In this document: positions 34,401-46,643 of the stretch, in pieces
Layout: every line of letters starts with the position of its first letter
Position numbering within the stretch: position 1 is the stretch's first letter
From: Brienomyrus brachyistius
Taxonomy: Eukaryota > Chordata > Actinopteri > Osteoglossiformes > Mormyridae
NCBI RefSeq assembly: GCF_023856365.1
Contig: NC_064555.1
Coordinates: forward strand, 18,176,254-18,240,253
Length of the DNA stretch: 64,000 nt
Direction: 5' to 3'
Made by a program: the position numbers and the translations under genes
Notes under the pieces: model-generated
What the model was told of the DNA's origin: nothing
What the model saw: the letters and a program-made list of their open reading frames with translations, nothing else
The model's database searches: none

Positions 34401-34968
34401 ATCAGTATGATTAACATGAAAAGACAGTCGAAAAATTAAAAAGTTCCCATTTCCATTGTTTTGATATCTCCATCGAAGGTTATTGTTAATTCATTAAAGT
34501 TCATAACTTACGCTCAGTTTTTGAGTTTTCAATAATATGTTCATGTTTTAATATTAATAATTAGGATAATATTTTTAAATAAAGTAAAATTCCCAAACTT
34601 ATTGCAGTTTACCAATGTCCCTTTAAGTCTCCAGAACAGCTACCTGGAGAAATAGAGAGGCTTCAGAAAGTCACAGCGCAGTTGCTAAAAGCAGGCAAGG
34701 GCCCATCCTGTCCCATACCTCTCATCTGATTTGTGTTATTGTCCTTATGTTCTGGCTCCATCAGTTATAATCTATACAATTTATTCAGTGAAGAGAAGGA
34801 ACCACTAAGAGTATTGTTCTCATGCTAGCAGAAGAGCTGCGGCTGTCGCAGCTGAATTCCCTCGAGGGGGAGTTAAAGCGAGTGGTGAATGGGCAGCAGC
34901 CAGTGGGGGGCGCTGCAGACACAACGGAGGCCCACATTGAGCAGGCCTCTGTTCCTCACATGGCTTAA
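28500..34968 (+). CDS. syce1: synaptonemal complex central element protein 1 (SYCE1-like)
   Basis: Nine coding exons: 28500-28515, 31855-31908, 32364-32438, 32522-32569, 33124-33178, 33457-33546, 33882-33945, 34628-34694 and 34832-34968. They are phase-consistent, total 606 nt and encode 201 aa. The start is a 16-nt exon (MSLST, A at -3) whose phase-1 donor CAC|GTAAGA gives MSLSTPIEPKLEELKGK. Almost the whole protein is predicted coiled coil with E/K/Q/L heptads. The EPKLEEL opening and the LMAQHKHL block followed by EIERLQK...QLL resemble SYCE1 as I remember it. SYCE1 is a structural protein of the meiotic synaptonemal complex central element, acting with SYCP1 and SYCE3 in synapsis. The model is shorter than mammalian SYCE1 (~350 aa), so a missed exon is possible. 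The 34,694 donor is GC-type (CAG|GCAAGG). An alternative is another short coiled-coil protein. Confidence 0.7.
29161..30713 (-). mobile_element. complete Tc1/mariner-type transposon with 202-bp TIRs
   Basis: The terminal inverted repeats (29,161-29,362 and 30,512-30,713) match at 201 of 202 positions by direct comparison. The single difference is TCTAATGAC versus TCTATTGAC. The element is flanked by TA on both sides (29,159-29,160; 30,714-30,715), the target-site duplication of this superfamily. It is 1553 bp long and carries one uninterrupted transposase ORF. It sits inside an older MITE within syce1 intron 1. Near-identical TIRs plus the intact ORF indicate a recent insertion. Confidence 0.95.
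29479..30495 (-). CDS. Tc1-type transposase, intact, DD37E spacing
   Basis: 338 aa with no frameshift. The N-terminus holds an HTH DNA-binding region (TLKIAKLLKRDHRTIKRFI, residues ~20-42). A basic second helix region follows, then the DDE catalytic core: WTDEM (first Asp), QDNAPLH (second Asp) and SPDLNPIENLW (Glu). Thirty-seven residues separate the second Asp from the Glu, so this is DD37E rather than the commoner Tc1 DD34E. The protein catalyses cut-and-paste transposition into TA dinucleotides by binding its own TIRs. All hallmark residues are present, so it could be active. From memory, a DD37E Tc1 lineage is known in fishes and other vertebrates. The ATG at 30,495 (GGGTCAAAAG after it) is the only sensible start. 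Confidence 0.95.
   Translation of the reverse strand: MGQKKDLTGSEKSKILRYLAEGCSTLKIAKLLKRDHRTIKRFIQNSQQGRKKRVEKPRRKITAHELRKVKRAAAKMPLATSFAIFQSCNITGVPKSTRCAILRDMAKVRKAERRPPLNKTHKLKHQDWAKKYLKTNFSKVLWTDEMRVSLDGPDGWAHGWIGKGQRAPVRLRRQQGGGGVLVWAGIIKDELVGPFRVEDGVKLNSQSYCQFLEDTFFKQWYRKKSASFKKNMIFMQDNAPLHASKYSTAWLARKGIKEEKLMTWPPCSPDLNPIENLWSIIKCEIYKEEKQYTSPNSVWEAEVAAARNVDGEQIKTLTESMDGRLLSVLAKKGGYIGH
31091..31284. mobile_element. palindromic MITE
   Basis: The left end GAGTGTCAAACTGCAGTCCT and the right end AGGACTGGAGTTTGACACCT are imperfect inverted repeats. It is a common fish repeat without coding capacity, in syce1 intron 1. Confidence 0.8.
31596..31818 (-). repeat. dispersed fish repeat (CATCCATTTTCCAAACTGCT type)
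   Basis: Contains CATCCATTTTCCAAACTGCT, GGGGAGAACATGCAAACTCC and AGTGCTAACCACTGCACCAC, blocks that recur throughout fish genomes. It ends 36 bases before the second coding exon of syce1. Degenerate relatives occur at 16,423, 41,350-41,600 and 45,355-45,430. Confidence 0.75.
34101..34284. mobile_element. MITE with TACACTGTC/GACAGTGTA ends
   Basis: It starts TACACTGTCTGAAAAAAAGT and ends ATCCTGACAGTGTA, with internal repeated GTACC/GGTAC blocks. It is a typical fish non-autonomous element, in a syce1 intron. Confidence 0.75.
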
Positions 34969-35268
34969 AGCAGAATGCAGCTTCATGGATTCCAGTGCGC
35001 AAAGCAAACCCAGGAAGAGTTGTTCTCGTTAACACATATAGCAAGATCTCAAATGAAAGGAGTGCAGACATGTTTTTCTTTTGCACGACCACAGTATTTT
35101 ATAATGGACCACAGGAAATTTATAGATGTATAGCTGGTGTAGCTGGATGGTTTGTGGTATGCAAAGCAGTAAAGCAAAGTAGCACATGTTAGTGTTCATG
35201 ATTTACCCGTATGTGTGTGAATATTGGAAAACATTTCACAGCTGTTCCCTTGTATTGTTGCTTTATGA

Positions 35269-35274
35269 AATAAA
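35269..35274 (+). terminator. syce1: polyadenylation signal of syce1
   Basis: AATAAA about 300 bases after the stop codon, in the only clear 3' UTR context here. Confidence 0.65.
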
Positions 35275-35279
35275 ATTGA

Positions 35280-38079
35280 TTTAAATTCAAACGTTATGGG
35301 TAGTTTATTCATCTTATGTTTATATGAATGCAAAATATTTTATATGGCGTTACACACGTGGAGCTGGCCATAGGTTATTTTTCGCTTAATTAGCTTTCGT
35401 TTGGTGCCTTTGCTGTTTCTGGTGCTACTGCACCACCTACTGGTTGATCTTTAATCCACAGCTCAGCCACAAACATGCATATTGGCAAGCGGGAGCTCAT
35501 TTTACCTGCAGTGTGTGTCCTTGACGTTACTGCTGACCATTCAGAGGGGATGTTGTATTAGCATAATGCTTTAGCATTCTGAAACATTGGTAGGTATTGA
35601 AGAATTATATAGAAAAATAGAAAAACATAAAAACAGCTTTACTCACGATTTTCATGTAGTTTATACTTTAGTGCACAAAGTTTGACTATTCGCTGTGAGC
35701 AGTAAACCATAAAACATTTCCAACCTGTACCAGGACCACCTTCCTACACTTCATCCACTCTAGTGTCTCAACATAACTGGAGAATGTTACATAAACACAT
35801 ATTTGGCCTGTGTCTTTATAGTCCGTTTGAATTACATGACAAAGGTAGCAAATATAGCTTAAAACAACCCTGCTAAATATTTCTCCCTTCACTATTGTTA
35901 TTTGGTCATTTGCGAACATTTTAATGGTTTACATGGCAGGACATCTTGCTGTCTTTTTGGCCATCAAACTGGCAGCCTGACTCTCAGCCTCCATAACTGT
36001 GTCTGCCTTGTATCTGTACTCTTCTCTTCCATATTTTGTATTCTGACATTGAAAATGGGGTCTTAAAAAAAGAATAATTCATGAGATCACCTTTGCTCAC
36101 CAGCTGTCTTTTTGCCAAATTAACAAGAGACAGCGGGTCCTCAGTGGTGATCCATTTACTATGTACTCCGATCCGCCTTTACTGAGCATCAGAACCAGTG
36201 ATGCTGATACAGTCACTGAACTGATGCTTGAGGGAAATTGTATTGTATTTGAAACTAACCTCCTCATTCAGCCAATATCATAAAACAATAAATCACAGTT
36301 TGATGTGGAGTTAAAATGATGTTTTTCAGAACCTGTACGGTTGTGATTTGTGTCATTTAAAGGATTCTGATATCTGTGAAACAGTAGAAATGGTTACGAG
36401 GAACAGCATTTTCAGACACGTAAGAAATGAGAATATTTTAATACAGCTGACATGGAATACAATTAAAACATAACTCCTGTGTTGAGTTCCCTTTCCACAT
36501 CTGTCAAAGGCAATCATGTATATGCACAGAATATAGTACAAATAACATATAAAGGCACTTAAGTGTTGAGGAAATTACAGAATTTAATCTGCTACCATTT
36601 AATGTACCGCCCAGCTGTGTAAGAAATTCCTGAATGTATAGAAACAGTAATCATTTAATGATCAGACGTGCGTAGTTCTTTTGTTGGACCATGGAGTACT
36701 TGTACAAAGTAAGATCAAGTCATTCTTTGTAAATCACCTTGTGCAGCTGCTTGTATCCCTGTTTTATAGACTGTGCTTCAGCATTCTTACAAATGCACCC
36801 TGAGTCACCAAATGCTACTGATCGGCGTCAGCTGGATAGTCAGTACATGTTCCATTTGTCAGATAAAAACAAGGGCTTTAACCCTACACAGTCAAGCTCA
36901 CCTGAGAAAATGAAATGATTGTTTGCTTTGGTGAAATATATTCTCATTCTTTTGTCTTTTCTGTTATTTATGTTTTCCCTCCTTTCTCATTCAAATGAAT
37001 ATTTTTATGATGCAGGCTGTAGTGTAGAACAGGAACAGATCCATGGCTCACTGTCCACATTTCATTCAGGTCTGTAGGCATTGTTAAGGCCACATTTCCA
37101 CAGAGCCCTCTGGGCCTCGAGACGCAGCCATGTTGGCTAACTGCACGGCTTTGGTCGCTTGCATCCTGTACCTGTGCAGGCACAGTGTAGCTAATGGCTC
37201 AGCGGTTCGCAGCTGTTCAAGGGTGTTCACAACGATCCTTTCATGTCAGGATGTTAGGTAATTTGTCTGTTTTTGCGTTGGTGTTTCAGATGTTCAGCTG
37301 TCAAAAACTGCACACAGCTAGGTGCAAAATAGAGATGATAGGGCTGGAGCGATTAAGCAAATGTGACGACAGAACCGTGACACTGAAAGACACAAAGAAG
37401 GCAAAAAGGAAGGAAAATCTTTTCTCTGCCAGTGTCGCGTCTGTAGACTCGTCTCGTTCACATTCTTTTCTGCATGTTATCCTGCTGCTAATCCTGCTGT
37501 AGGGCAGACGCTCTGGAATAGATCCTGAGTAGATCTCTTCCTGCACTAAATACATGGGCCTTTGTTGTGTTTTTCTGTGGAAGATCCAAGGCAGCCTCCG
37601 CTTCAGAACCCCAAATCAAGCTTATTGTAGCAAAGTAGTGAACAGGACCTTAGCAGTCGTTTCCCATCTGTTTCATTATCCAAGAGTATTTCCCATCTGT
37701 TAACATACAGAAAACATAAGTTGGAGAACATCCAGCTATCCCGACATACTGACTTATCGGTAGATCATGCAAACTAGACTCTACTATCCTCTGTCAAGTG
37801 ATCAACTAATCATTTCAATTATACAGAAATAGTAAATCTCTTAATATGCATGGTTTAATAATTTGTATAAAAAAATGCAAATTAATATGCATCAAAGAAA
37901 TACTATATCAAATTGAAATACTGTAATAAATTTTTTTTAAATCACTCATTTTATGCAAAGATGTAAAATGTGTTTTGCAATATTTTTTTTTCTTCATATT
38001 TTGGAGTAAGTGATGGCACATAAAATAGGTACCCCCAGAAGTTCAGCTTTCTGAAAACAAACAGCACACATTAGCTCCT
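35280..38079. other. intergenic stretch between convergent syce1 and fam83h
   Basis: No supported gene. The part near 38,079 is the fam83h 3' UTR, but I cannot fix its polyadenylation site because no clear TTTATT (reverse AATAAA) stands out. The open frames at 37,194-37,555 have no splice context or family resemblance. Confidence 0.5.
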
Positions 38080-41000
38080 CTACAGTACCTCAAAGCGGCT
38101 GTAGACTTTCTTCTCTTTACGCAAGCTCTCAATCCTCTTCAGGATACTGTCTCTTTCATGGCTGTTGGCTTGGGTGCGCTGGAACCGGTTCCTGCTCTGG
38201 TAAGAAACGGATGGATCTGGCTCGGTCTTCTTCTGCACGTTTCCCTCCCCTTCTTTGACCTTTTCTACGCTGTCAGGCGGCTGCTTGGCCAACTCCATCC
38301 TGTTCTTTTGGCTGTTTGCAGAGATCTGTTCTAGAATAACCTTGGTATCATCGCGAAGGTTACTACTGTAGAGCATGTTACTAGTAGAGGACTGATAACC
38401 AGGTCGGGTTGTCTTGGACGCTGCTTTGTTGACTTTCTCTCCCTTACTCCCTGTCGCCGTTATGCTACTGTCACCTTGTGATGTCCTTGCGATGCTGTCA
38501 GATGCTGGGTAAACGTTTTGAACGGGATTCTCTGATACTTCTTTAACTGTATAGATAACCTGACCTGTCTTTTCCTCAGCGGCTCCCACGGCTTTCTTAT
38601 CGCTTTTCGTTCCAAGCAATCCCTTCAGTCGTTGCTTCTGCTTCTTCAGAAAATCCATTGCCTTAGTGTCTTGCTTGCCTTCCCCATCTGAGTTTAGCGA
38701 GCTGGTGGAGCCGAGCCTCCTAGTCAGCTTCCCCGCTGACTCTCCACTTGGTGTGGCAGTAGCTTTCTTCATTTCACTCTTCTCGGCATCCGTGGCATCT
38801 GTGAACACCTTCTCGTCGCAGGAGACGCGTCGAGAGTGACTTTTGAAAGGATTCAGTGAATCTTTTTTGAAGAACTTGGGAGAAGGGGATAATTTTGTTG
38901 GCTTTGACGGCAGAGCTTCTTTGTTTGGCACTTCTGGAGCATCACTGAGTTCTCTCTGCCCTGCAGACTGAAGCTCATCTTCTTTAAAATTAACTTCTGA
39001 TGAAGTTATTACTGACGCTTCAGGCTCCATCTCTGCTGTTTCTGGCGTACTGGCAGTAGGTTTTGTCAGTGTGTCAACAATGGCTGATTTTTGGGGAGCA
39101 AGATCTGGTGGAGTGTCTGAGAGGTCTGGCTTTTTGAGAGCTGGCTCTGGGCTTCTGACAGCAGATTCCATTGCCATCCTTGATGCCTTTCGTTTGGCAG
39201 CGAGTTCTTTGAAGTACTGAAGCCTGCTCTCAGGATCATTCAAGCTTGTTGCAGTGCTTAAAGTGTTTGGAGGCTCCACTGGTGGTGTGGCTTCAGTTTT
39301 TTCCTCGGGTAACGGCTTTTTAATCTCTCCTTCACTAGAGGGAACTTGAGATGACTCCTGTGTTTGTGGAGTCTCTGTAGGGGCTGAATCTTTGGCATCT
39401 AGCTTTTTGTGACTGCTCCAGTCAAATGGCTCTCTTGACATGGATCTCCTCTTTTCCAATATCTGAGCAACGATAGAGGTGGTTTTACTGGGATTTGTCT
39501 CGTCCTCTTCCTCGTGACTTGAGACAGTTTTCGCTACCAGAGAGCTGTGCTGCTCAAACTTGGATGAGCTGAAGATCAGTGACGATCGCAGTCTAGAGTT
39601 TCTATGAAGCATTGGGTTCAGTCTGGTGCGGAAGGAGTCATGCTTTGTGAGGCCGATCTCCCGGAGATCCCGGTTCTGCACCTCCTCTGGTTTGCTTTCA
39701 GCTCCAGTGGTGTATGGTAAGTCAGAGGTAGCTCTGTATTCTGTCACTGGCTGAGCCGGATCTTCAGTGTGTGGAGACCCTGCCACTCCAGGCAGCATGG
39801 GCTTCCCGTAGCGTGGGAGCATATCAGTCCTGCCAGATGTGATGCTGGGAAATTCTCTGGTACGAAATCTGGGCTCCTGTTCTTGCAGCTTCCCCTCCAA
39901 AGGCTCGTCAAGAGCATCAGGCCCCAGTGGCTGCAACAGGCCCTCCTCATCTGGGTTTTCATAGGTACTTAAATATGAGGAAATCCTCCAGTTCCGCAAT
40001 CCCTGTTTTGCGCTGTGGTCCTGTGGTTGCCTGTCCATACTGTCCCCAGTACTGAGCAGTTTAAAGTCAGGGGGGTGTGGCTGTGTAGGGGAGGTCTGAC
40101 ATGCATATGACTGGCCCATACTTGGCCTCATTGGTTTTGTCTGAGTGTAGCGCCCCCCACTGGGGCCCGTTAGATTCTCAGATTCATGCATTGTTCCTTT
40201 GCAGGTTTCAGGAAGCATGTAGCCTCCCAGGCGGTTATAGCTCTCTGGAGGTTCTAGCTCAGGTAGGTAAGCTGATTCCAAATGCTGGTCCGAATGATGC
40301 TGCCCTTGGTTCCTTATTTTATCATAAATTCCTCCTTGGGCATGAAACTGATCTCTCTGAAAGTGTGTCTCTTTCTCCTCCAGGTTATTCATGACTCGGT
40401 GCTTCATGAACTGTCGAGATGAGGAGTAGCTCTCGTACGTGCCCTCCGCATAGCTGTGCCTCTTGAACGCATTCATTTCCATCTGGCGGGAGGCCATCAT
40501 TGGTCTGCCTTGGTCCAGGAAAGATCGTTCCATCCTGGAGAATTTATTGCTTGACATCTGCATCTGGCCTAAATCTTTGGTTGCGTGGCGAAAGGGGTCT
40601 TCCAACCTGAATGAACGATCAACATCCATTCGTTCTCCATAGGGGTATCCAGACAGCTCCCCGTGATGGGCTGTCTCCAAGTGCAGGTATGGGACGCCTC
40701 TGGGGTTTCTTAGTGACTGGGTCCTTTTAAAAGCAAACTGGCTGCCATATTTGCCGACATCCCCTGGAAATGGAGCCAGGGCGTTTTCCATGACCAGAGG
40801 CTTAGACTGAGCAAACAGAATCCGAAACTCCTCATCAAACGTGGTCACCAGATCCCCGAGGAAAAGGTGAGCGATGCAGCGGTGGATCTTCTCAAACGAC
40901 CACATGAAGCTGTGAGAGGAGCAGAGAAGAAAGTGAAATGCCTCGGTCGGTGAACAAGTGGAACACGTGAGCCGTAACATTAAAAATGTATCTGAAACAT

Positions 41001-43508
41001 TTGTATTGTTAACAGTGTAAATAATAAATGCACAACATAGCCATTTACTGGATGCCTGCCTATTAAATGATGTACAAAAATAACTCATTAATAACAAACA
41101 GCCTATGAGGCTGACCTGTAGCTGCCGCTGAGCACGGCCTGGCAGTCGACCAGCAGGAAGCGGGCCATCAGCTGGCCCTTGAAGGACTTCCCAGTGCGAC
41201 AGAAGTACGTCGTACCCGACACGGTCCTCACACGCATCATCTGAAACAGAGGTCATGTGTCTCACACGCCCAGCACCTGCCGCTTTCTTCCTTTGCAAAT
41301 TTCACTAGAGAAGATTAGAATTTTCTTTCAGCTGTCCTCCGTCTGTTTTCCGATCACTTATCCTGGAATGAGGAGCCTATCCAAGGCTGAATAGGGTAGA
41401 GGCAGGTGGACACCCTGGACCAGAATGCAGCCCATCACAGGACACAAACTCACATTACGTGCAATACAGAGATACCAATTAACCTTACTTTGCATCTTTG
41501 GACTGCAGTGTGAACCCACATGACAGAGGAGGAATATGCAAACTGTATAATCACAGAGCAGAGGCAGGATACCAGCAAGCAGTGCTGAAGGTGTGACGCC
41601 TAAGGGCTGCCATAGCACTCAGGTTCGAGCTGCTGGTCTGATTAAATAAGAATAAAATATCTAATATGCTATGGCAGTGAATCTTAACCCAGTTCCCGGG
41701 CACCCATGGACAGTCCATGTTTTTGCTGCCTCCTAGCTCCCTGCCAGACTGTCCACATTTTTGCTGCCTTCCAGCTCCAGCAAAAAACTTGGACTGTCTG
41801 TGAGTCTCCAAGGACTGGATTAGGAAACACTGCTGTGGAAGCTAATTTTAAGTTAGCCGGTAAACTCTGTCACTGTAAGTCATTTACTATATAGCATATT
41901 TACTACATGGTGGTTTCGATTCAATAAGATCATATTTAAAAACAACTGTTGCAATGGAGATGCATTTACATTTACATATTTAGCAGACGTGTTTGTTCAA
42001 AGCAACACGCAAGTGAGGGCAATAACGCATCGCAAGCATACCTGCCCTCGAGGAGTCTGCTAGGCATGGGTACAGCTAAGCTGAGCTTCCAATGAATGCC
42101 CAGGTACCAGCGTAAGCAGGATTAGAGCAAGAGCTACAGAACAACTTCTAACAAAACAAAAACCTAATAAGACTATTCAGTGACCAGAAGAGCAACATAA
42201 GGACATCCAGGGAACGTAAAGTGGTGTCAGGTTTGTGGGATATTTGTAGTCGTAATACCAGCAAGCACATCGTGTTTTTCCTCTTCTTTAAGATAATACA
42301 GAACCGCTCTGTCTAAATACATGGAAAATAGGCTTGTAGAATAGAATAGAATAGAAATGTGATACTTGATTAATTTAATGATTTTGTGGTCAACAGTCAA
42401 CCAGTCAAAGAAAAACATTTAGTACTGTCGATGGATTAACAAATCTCTTGGGGAATTTTATAAAACTTAAACTTCTTTAATTCCCATGTTTTATAGGGCA
42501 GCACTGTAGCCTCATTTACAGGTTTGAGGGTCCAGCCTACGTGGTGGTAAGATGAATGGATGGATGGCTATATGGTCATTTACATGCAATCAAACTCACA
42601 GGAAGTGCGCCCAGGTTGACTCTGCAGCCGGTAACCATGGTGGTGAAGTGGTGCGAGTTCTGCTCGTCCAGCAGAATGTAGACGGCCACATGCCGCGCCG
42701 CCGCGTCCACGAGGTCCGCAAAAATGTCAACATCTGTGAACATGTCCATCACCACCGCGATGACCTGCGATACAGACCAGCGAATAAGGCGCAAAGCCAC
42801 ATTTACTGGGTAATACACGTTGGCCGTTCATTTAAATACTAACTACGTGGGGTTTCAATTAATAGAGTTTCAATTGATGATATTTCTTAGTTACAGGCCG
42901 CTATTTTTGGAATAGCAGAATAACAAACTCTATTAATACTATTTTCTGATGCATACTGTAGCAAACACGCAACAATGATGCAAACACGTAGTCTGTTGCG
43001 AACACTTCGGTCATATTCTGTTTCCAGACCGAGAGCGTCGGGATGGTGCACTCCATTGGCTCACCTGCTGGGCGTTTTTAATCAGCCTACGGGCCTGTTC
43101 CTTGATGCTGGGCATTTCTGGATCTGCAGGGTTGACCAGCGTGGTAACTTCTGTGGGGCCGACGAAGCTGTGGCGTGTGGGCCAACCCAGGTCCAGGGCC
43201 GGGGCCTCCATGTCTGAATGAATGGGCCAGTAGGTGTCGGAGGAACCGTCAGCCTCACCGTCCGTGTACAGAACGTCTGGCTGAGAAATCTCTCTGGGTT
43301 CCTGCACTCTACTCTTGATGTGCTCCACCTCGGGGCGAGACAGAAAGTCCACCACACCTTCGGTCTGAAGGAATGCATGGTAGCCCTCCAGATCATCTTC
43401 CACCAAAGCGTCAATGGCCAAACGATACTCTTCACGGTAATGTGGTGGCAGATAGTTTGAGTCTAATGGATTGTCCGCCAGGTTGGAGCACTGTGAGCGG
43501 TGGGCCAT
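38080..43508 (-). CDS. fam83h: FAM83H
   Basis: Four coding exons on the - strand: 43508-43065, 42764-42600, 41240-41116 and 40909-38080. They total 3564 nt and encode 1187 aa. The ATG at 43,508 gives MAHRSQ...[13 protein letters not shown], the family's conserved N-terminus. Residues ~15-290 are the DUF1669 (PLD-like, catalytically dead) domain that anchors casein kinase 1. [15 protein letters not shown] is present, with the CK1-binding F-x3-F at about F246/F250 created across the last splice junction. The huge last exon encodes the disordered region, including DSFRTRLNP...[10 protein letters not shown] and [10 protein letters not shown], and ends YSRFEVL. FAM83H organises keratin filaments with CK1; truncations in humans cause amelogenesis imperfecta. 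As I recall, the mammalian protein continues some tens of residues past the EVL/EVF motif, so this copy appears C-terminally shorter. Confidence 0.95.
41350..42070. repeat. degenerate dispersed repeats in fam83h intron 3
   Basis: 41,350-41,600 carries blocks such as GGTGGACACCCTGGACCAGA and CACATGACAGAGGAGGAATA, typical of an old fish dispersed repeat. 41,955-42,060 matches the reversed tail TTTACATATTTAGCAGACG used by fish SINE/L2-type elements. Confidence 0.55.
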
Positions 43509-43527
43509 GGCCAAACGAGGACTCAGC
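43509..43527 (-). other. fam83h: 5' UTR part of the first coding exon of fam83h
   Basis: A strong acceptor (CTCCCTTCCTCCAG on the - strand) precedes 19 noncoding bases before the ATG, so fam83h has at least one upstream noncoding exon. Confidence 0.75.
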
Positions 43528-44732
43528 CTGGAGGAAGGGAGAGGTGAGCATATAAGGACAGTACAGGCAACTTACAACTAGAAAAATACAGCAACCAGGA
43601 CTGTATAACTGAATGTTATATACAGTTACAGTGGCCATGACTAAACCAGAAAATATGAGTAATAGAATATTTTTAGGGTTTTGGCTTCCCTCTAAGATCC
43701 TGCCAAAGAAATGAAACAGTCTGTGCTTCATTAGCTACGCTGCTCTATATTAGTCTTTAAACTAAATTAGACTATGGTATTTCTTTGTCTTCATAATTCA
43801 TTTTCAGCCTCCAAATGTAAATTCCAAGCTCCCTAATAAAGAACAAAACCGACTCAGTTTAACAATCTTCGTTATGTCAGTAGCTGGTCCTCCCCGGTCT
43901 TGTGAGATTTGGAGTAATGTCCTGCGTTTCAGACATATTGCAGAATCCGTCCTAAATACTATGAATCTGGCTGGATAAGTTTAAATTAAACCTCAATAAA
44001 ACCATGAGACCTGACTTTTGCAGTTTTGTAAGCATCAGTCTTCTTTCTGCACGATTGATTCTTTCATTCAAACTGCTTTCATCAGAGGATCAATAGTCAT
44101 TGTCTAAACACCAGAAAATCAATCTCTGAATATTTTGCAAATTGTAAGGCCACTGAATAAAACCACAGAGCATGCTTGCATTTTACAAGCCATCTTTTAT
44201 TCACCAAATACTAGTGGTAAGACTGGTCTTTCCAGATAAATGACATTCTATCTTTTTATTCTGTGCAATGCACATTAAAATGGATGCTAAATTAATCATG
44301 TTCTTATGTTTAAGGAAGTTTTCCTCCACTGCTAGGCTGGGGCTGCTCGATTATGGCAAAAAAATATTAATTGTGATTATTTATCATGTTTACTCATTGA
44401 CTTTGGAAACGTTCATTTATTGGACTTTTTAAAAAAACCTTGACTTTTTAACAACGGTTTTCCTTGAACTCTAAATATAATTCAACTGAGAAACAAATAA
44501 AAAGGGTTGTGCACTGTGGTGCACTGTGGTGCACTGTGGTGCCGAGACGATGCTCAAGCAGCAAAATATTGATTTATTTCCTTGTTTCCTTGGTTTCCTT
44601 ACTAACTTCCTTACTAGATTCCAAAGCTGACCCAGTCTGATTTGTGAACAATGCTGGACGACTCTAGTCATCATCACTGTGTGCATATAAACAGACCAAG
44701 ACACACACAAACACACACACACACAGACCTGT

Positions 44733-44920
44733 ATTCATATCTTTGTGGGGACTCTCCATGCTTTTCTATGGGGAAAACTCTATTCACTACATGATGACCT
44801 TAATTCCTACCCAGCCCTAGCCTTAACCATAACTAACCAAAGAAAATGCAAGACTTTTAGCATTTTTTTTTGTTTGCAGTCACAGATCTTTGTGGGGACT
44901 TGAGAAATGGTCCCCACAAC
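44733..44920. mobile_element. MITE with CTTTGTGGGGAC / GTCCCCACAA ends
   Basis: The left end ATATCTTTGTGGGGACTCTC is inverted relative to GGTCCCCACAACG at the right. AACCATAACTAACC lies in the middle, as in widespread fish copies. It is in fam83h intron 1. A fragment occurs inverted at ~59,600-59,680. Confidence 0.7.
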
Positions 44921-45213
44921 GTCACTCACGTTTTGGCCAGCAGGCTGGGCAGCTGGGCGCGGCCCCTGAGACCCCCTGTGCACGGCCTTCCACAGCCAGA
45001 GCAGCCGGGCTCACTCACATTTACACTTAGCTAGCTACACTTCCTCTTGCTGTTCCTACAAGCAGGTGTGGAATTTCAACTCCTACACAATGTGAAACTA
45101 TGCAAATATTTTAACATCTTCAGATAGAAAAAATGATTATATCAATTAAAAAGTAGAAGTGGATTTTCAGGTCCTATCCAGACAGCAACTTAATGTCTGG
45201 CATACCTCTTTCT

Positions 45214-45430
45214 TGGGCTGCGTGACATGGCAAAATATTTTATCTCAATTATTTAATTATCACAGTATAATTCAAGACACTATTTCTTAACTTCAAGGTC
45301 CGATTTTTGCTTAAAATGACAGCACATCCCTTTTAATGTAGATGCAGCCTCTAGAGTAGGCTCCGGACCCCCCACTACCCTGAATAGGACAAGCGGCTAC
45401 AGAAAAGGGATGGATGGATGGATGGAGATT
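45214..45430. repeat. MITE left-end fragment and dispersed-repeat fragment
   Basis: 45,214-45,330 (GGGCTGCGTGACATGGCAAA...) resembles the left end of the composite MITEs at 18.9 and 28.6 kb. 45,355-45,430 carries GACCCCCCACTACCCTGAA and a short GGAT repeat. Confidence 0.6.
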
Positions 45431-46643
45431 GCGAATGAACTGTACATGTACATTATGTTGATTTTTTTGCTTTTCGGCAAATATAACATGTACTTGTGGG
45501 CTGTGTGAAAAAATAGAAACTAATAAGATAACAGAATTAATACAATTTCACAAACAAGAAACGATACTATATAAACCAGCAGTCGATGGACGCACAGGTA
45601 AGCAGCGACGGGGGACAGAAACAGCTGCGGTATGGAGTGGGGGAAAATTACTGTACAATGAAGCTGGACGGGCTACTGGCCGTCGCCTACTGTCGGTAAT
45701 CGCTCTGCTGCCGTTCCTCATACCTCAGGTTAATTATATTCTATTGTGCGGTATAGATAGCGCGCATAACCTCACAGGACTGTCACTGAAAATCCACTTC
45801 ATCACTCCTATAACTACTGGACGCCAACATGTCGTACAGCAGCAATTTGCTTAAAATTTAAATAAACAAAAACACTACAAGTTGAAATCCTTCAACAGCC
45901 CACTGTAATTTGAAATACCGCCGCCTTTTGGATTTGGTGTCCAGAGCGATTTTCGGCAGGTTTAATGCGTGTCTGGGTGAACCTGGGTGTCCTGTTGGCT
46001 CCATAAACACGGTTTCTCGTTTCTACTGGTGACACATATAATTACAAAACAATATAACTTGTCTGAGTTACAAAACCACCAAAAAGCCTAAAAACATTTA
46101 AGGGAGTAAATTGCTGTGTATGCAATATTACATATTATTTCATATAGGCTACTATTGTGCCACAATGTGATACAAATTTAATATACGATCTACTGACAAT
46201 GTCTGTGGTACTTTTCCATGTCACGCTATAATATATGCATGAACTCACACTAATGATTTACCATCCAAAGGAAAGTATATTAATAAAATGAACATTTACA
46301 ATCTCTGGGAATAATTTCTATATAGTTAAATTAACGAAGTAGAAAAAAGTAAGTATCCAATATTTTCAAAACAGGAAAGTTTCCTGCTGCCTCGTGTAAC
46401 GAGCGAAGTCCCGGCGGCCGGCTGCCGATCGAAGGGCTACCCGTTTCCGCACCGGCTTTCTTTATTAGAAAAACTGGGTAGGATTTTCTGATGCCCGTCA
46501 GGAGTATGTGTTCTGCAAAGATACTGACGTTTTTTGCGGGGATGGGAAGGAAAATACCCTTTTTAACCCGGTTTCTGGATTTTATTACATTTTAAATCAA
46601 AGGTACATAAGCGTATTTTTAGCCGGTCCATGGGCTGCCTTAC

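Noticed and set aside
40910..41298. 5' extension of the large fam83h ORF to 41,298
   Set aside because: It reads through an intron. The real exon 41,116-41,240 is in another frame and restores the conserved SGSYSFMWSF junction.
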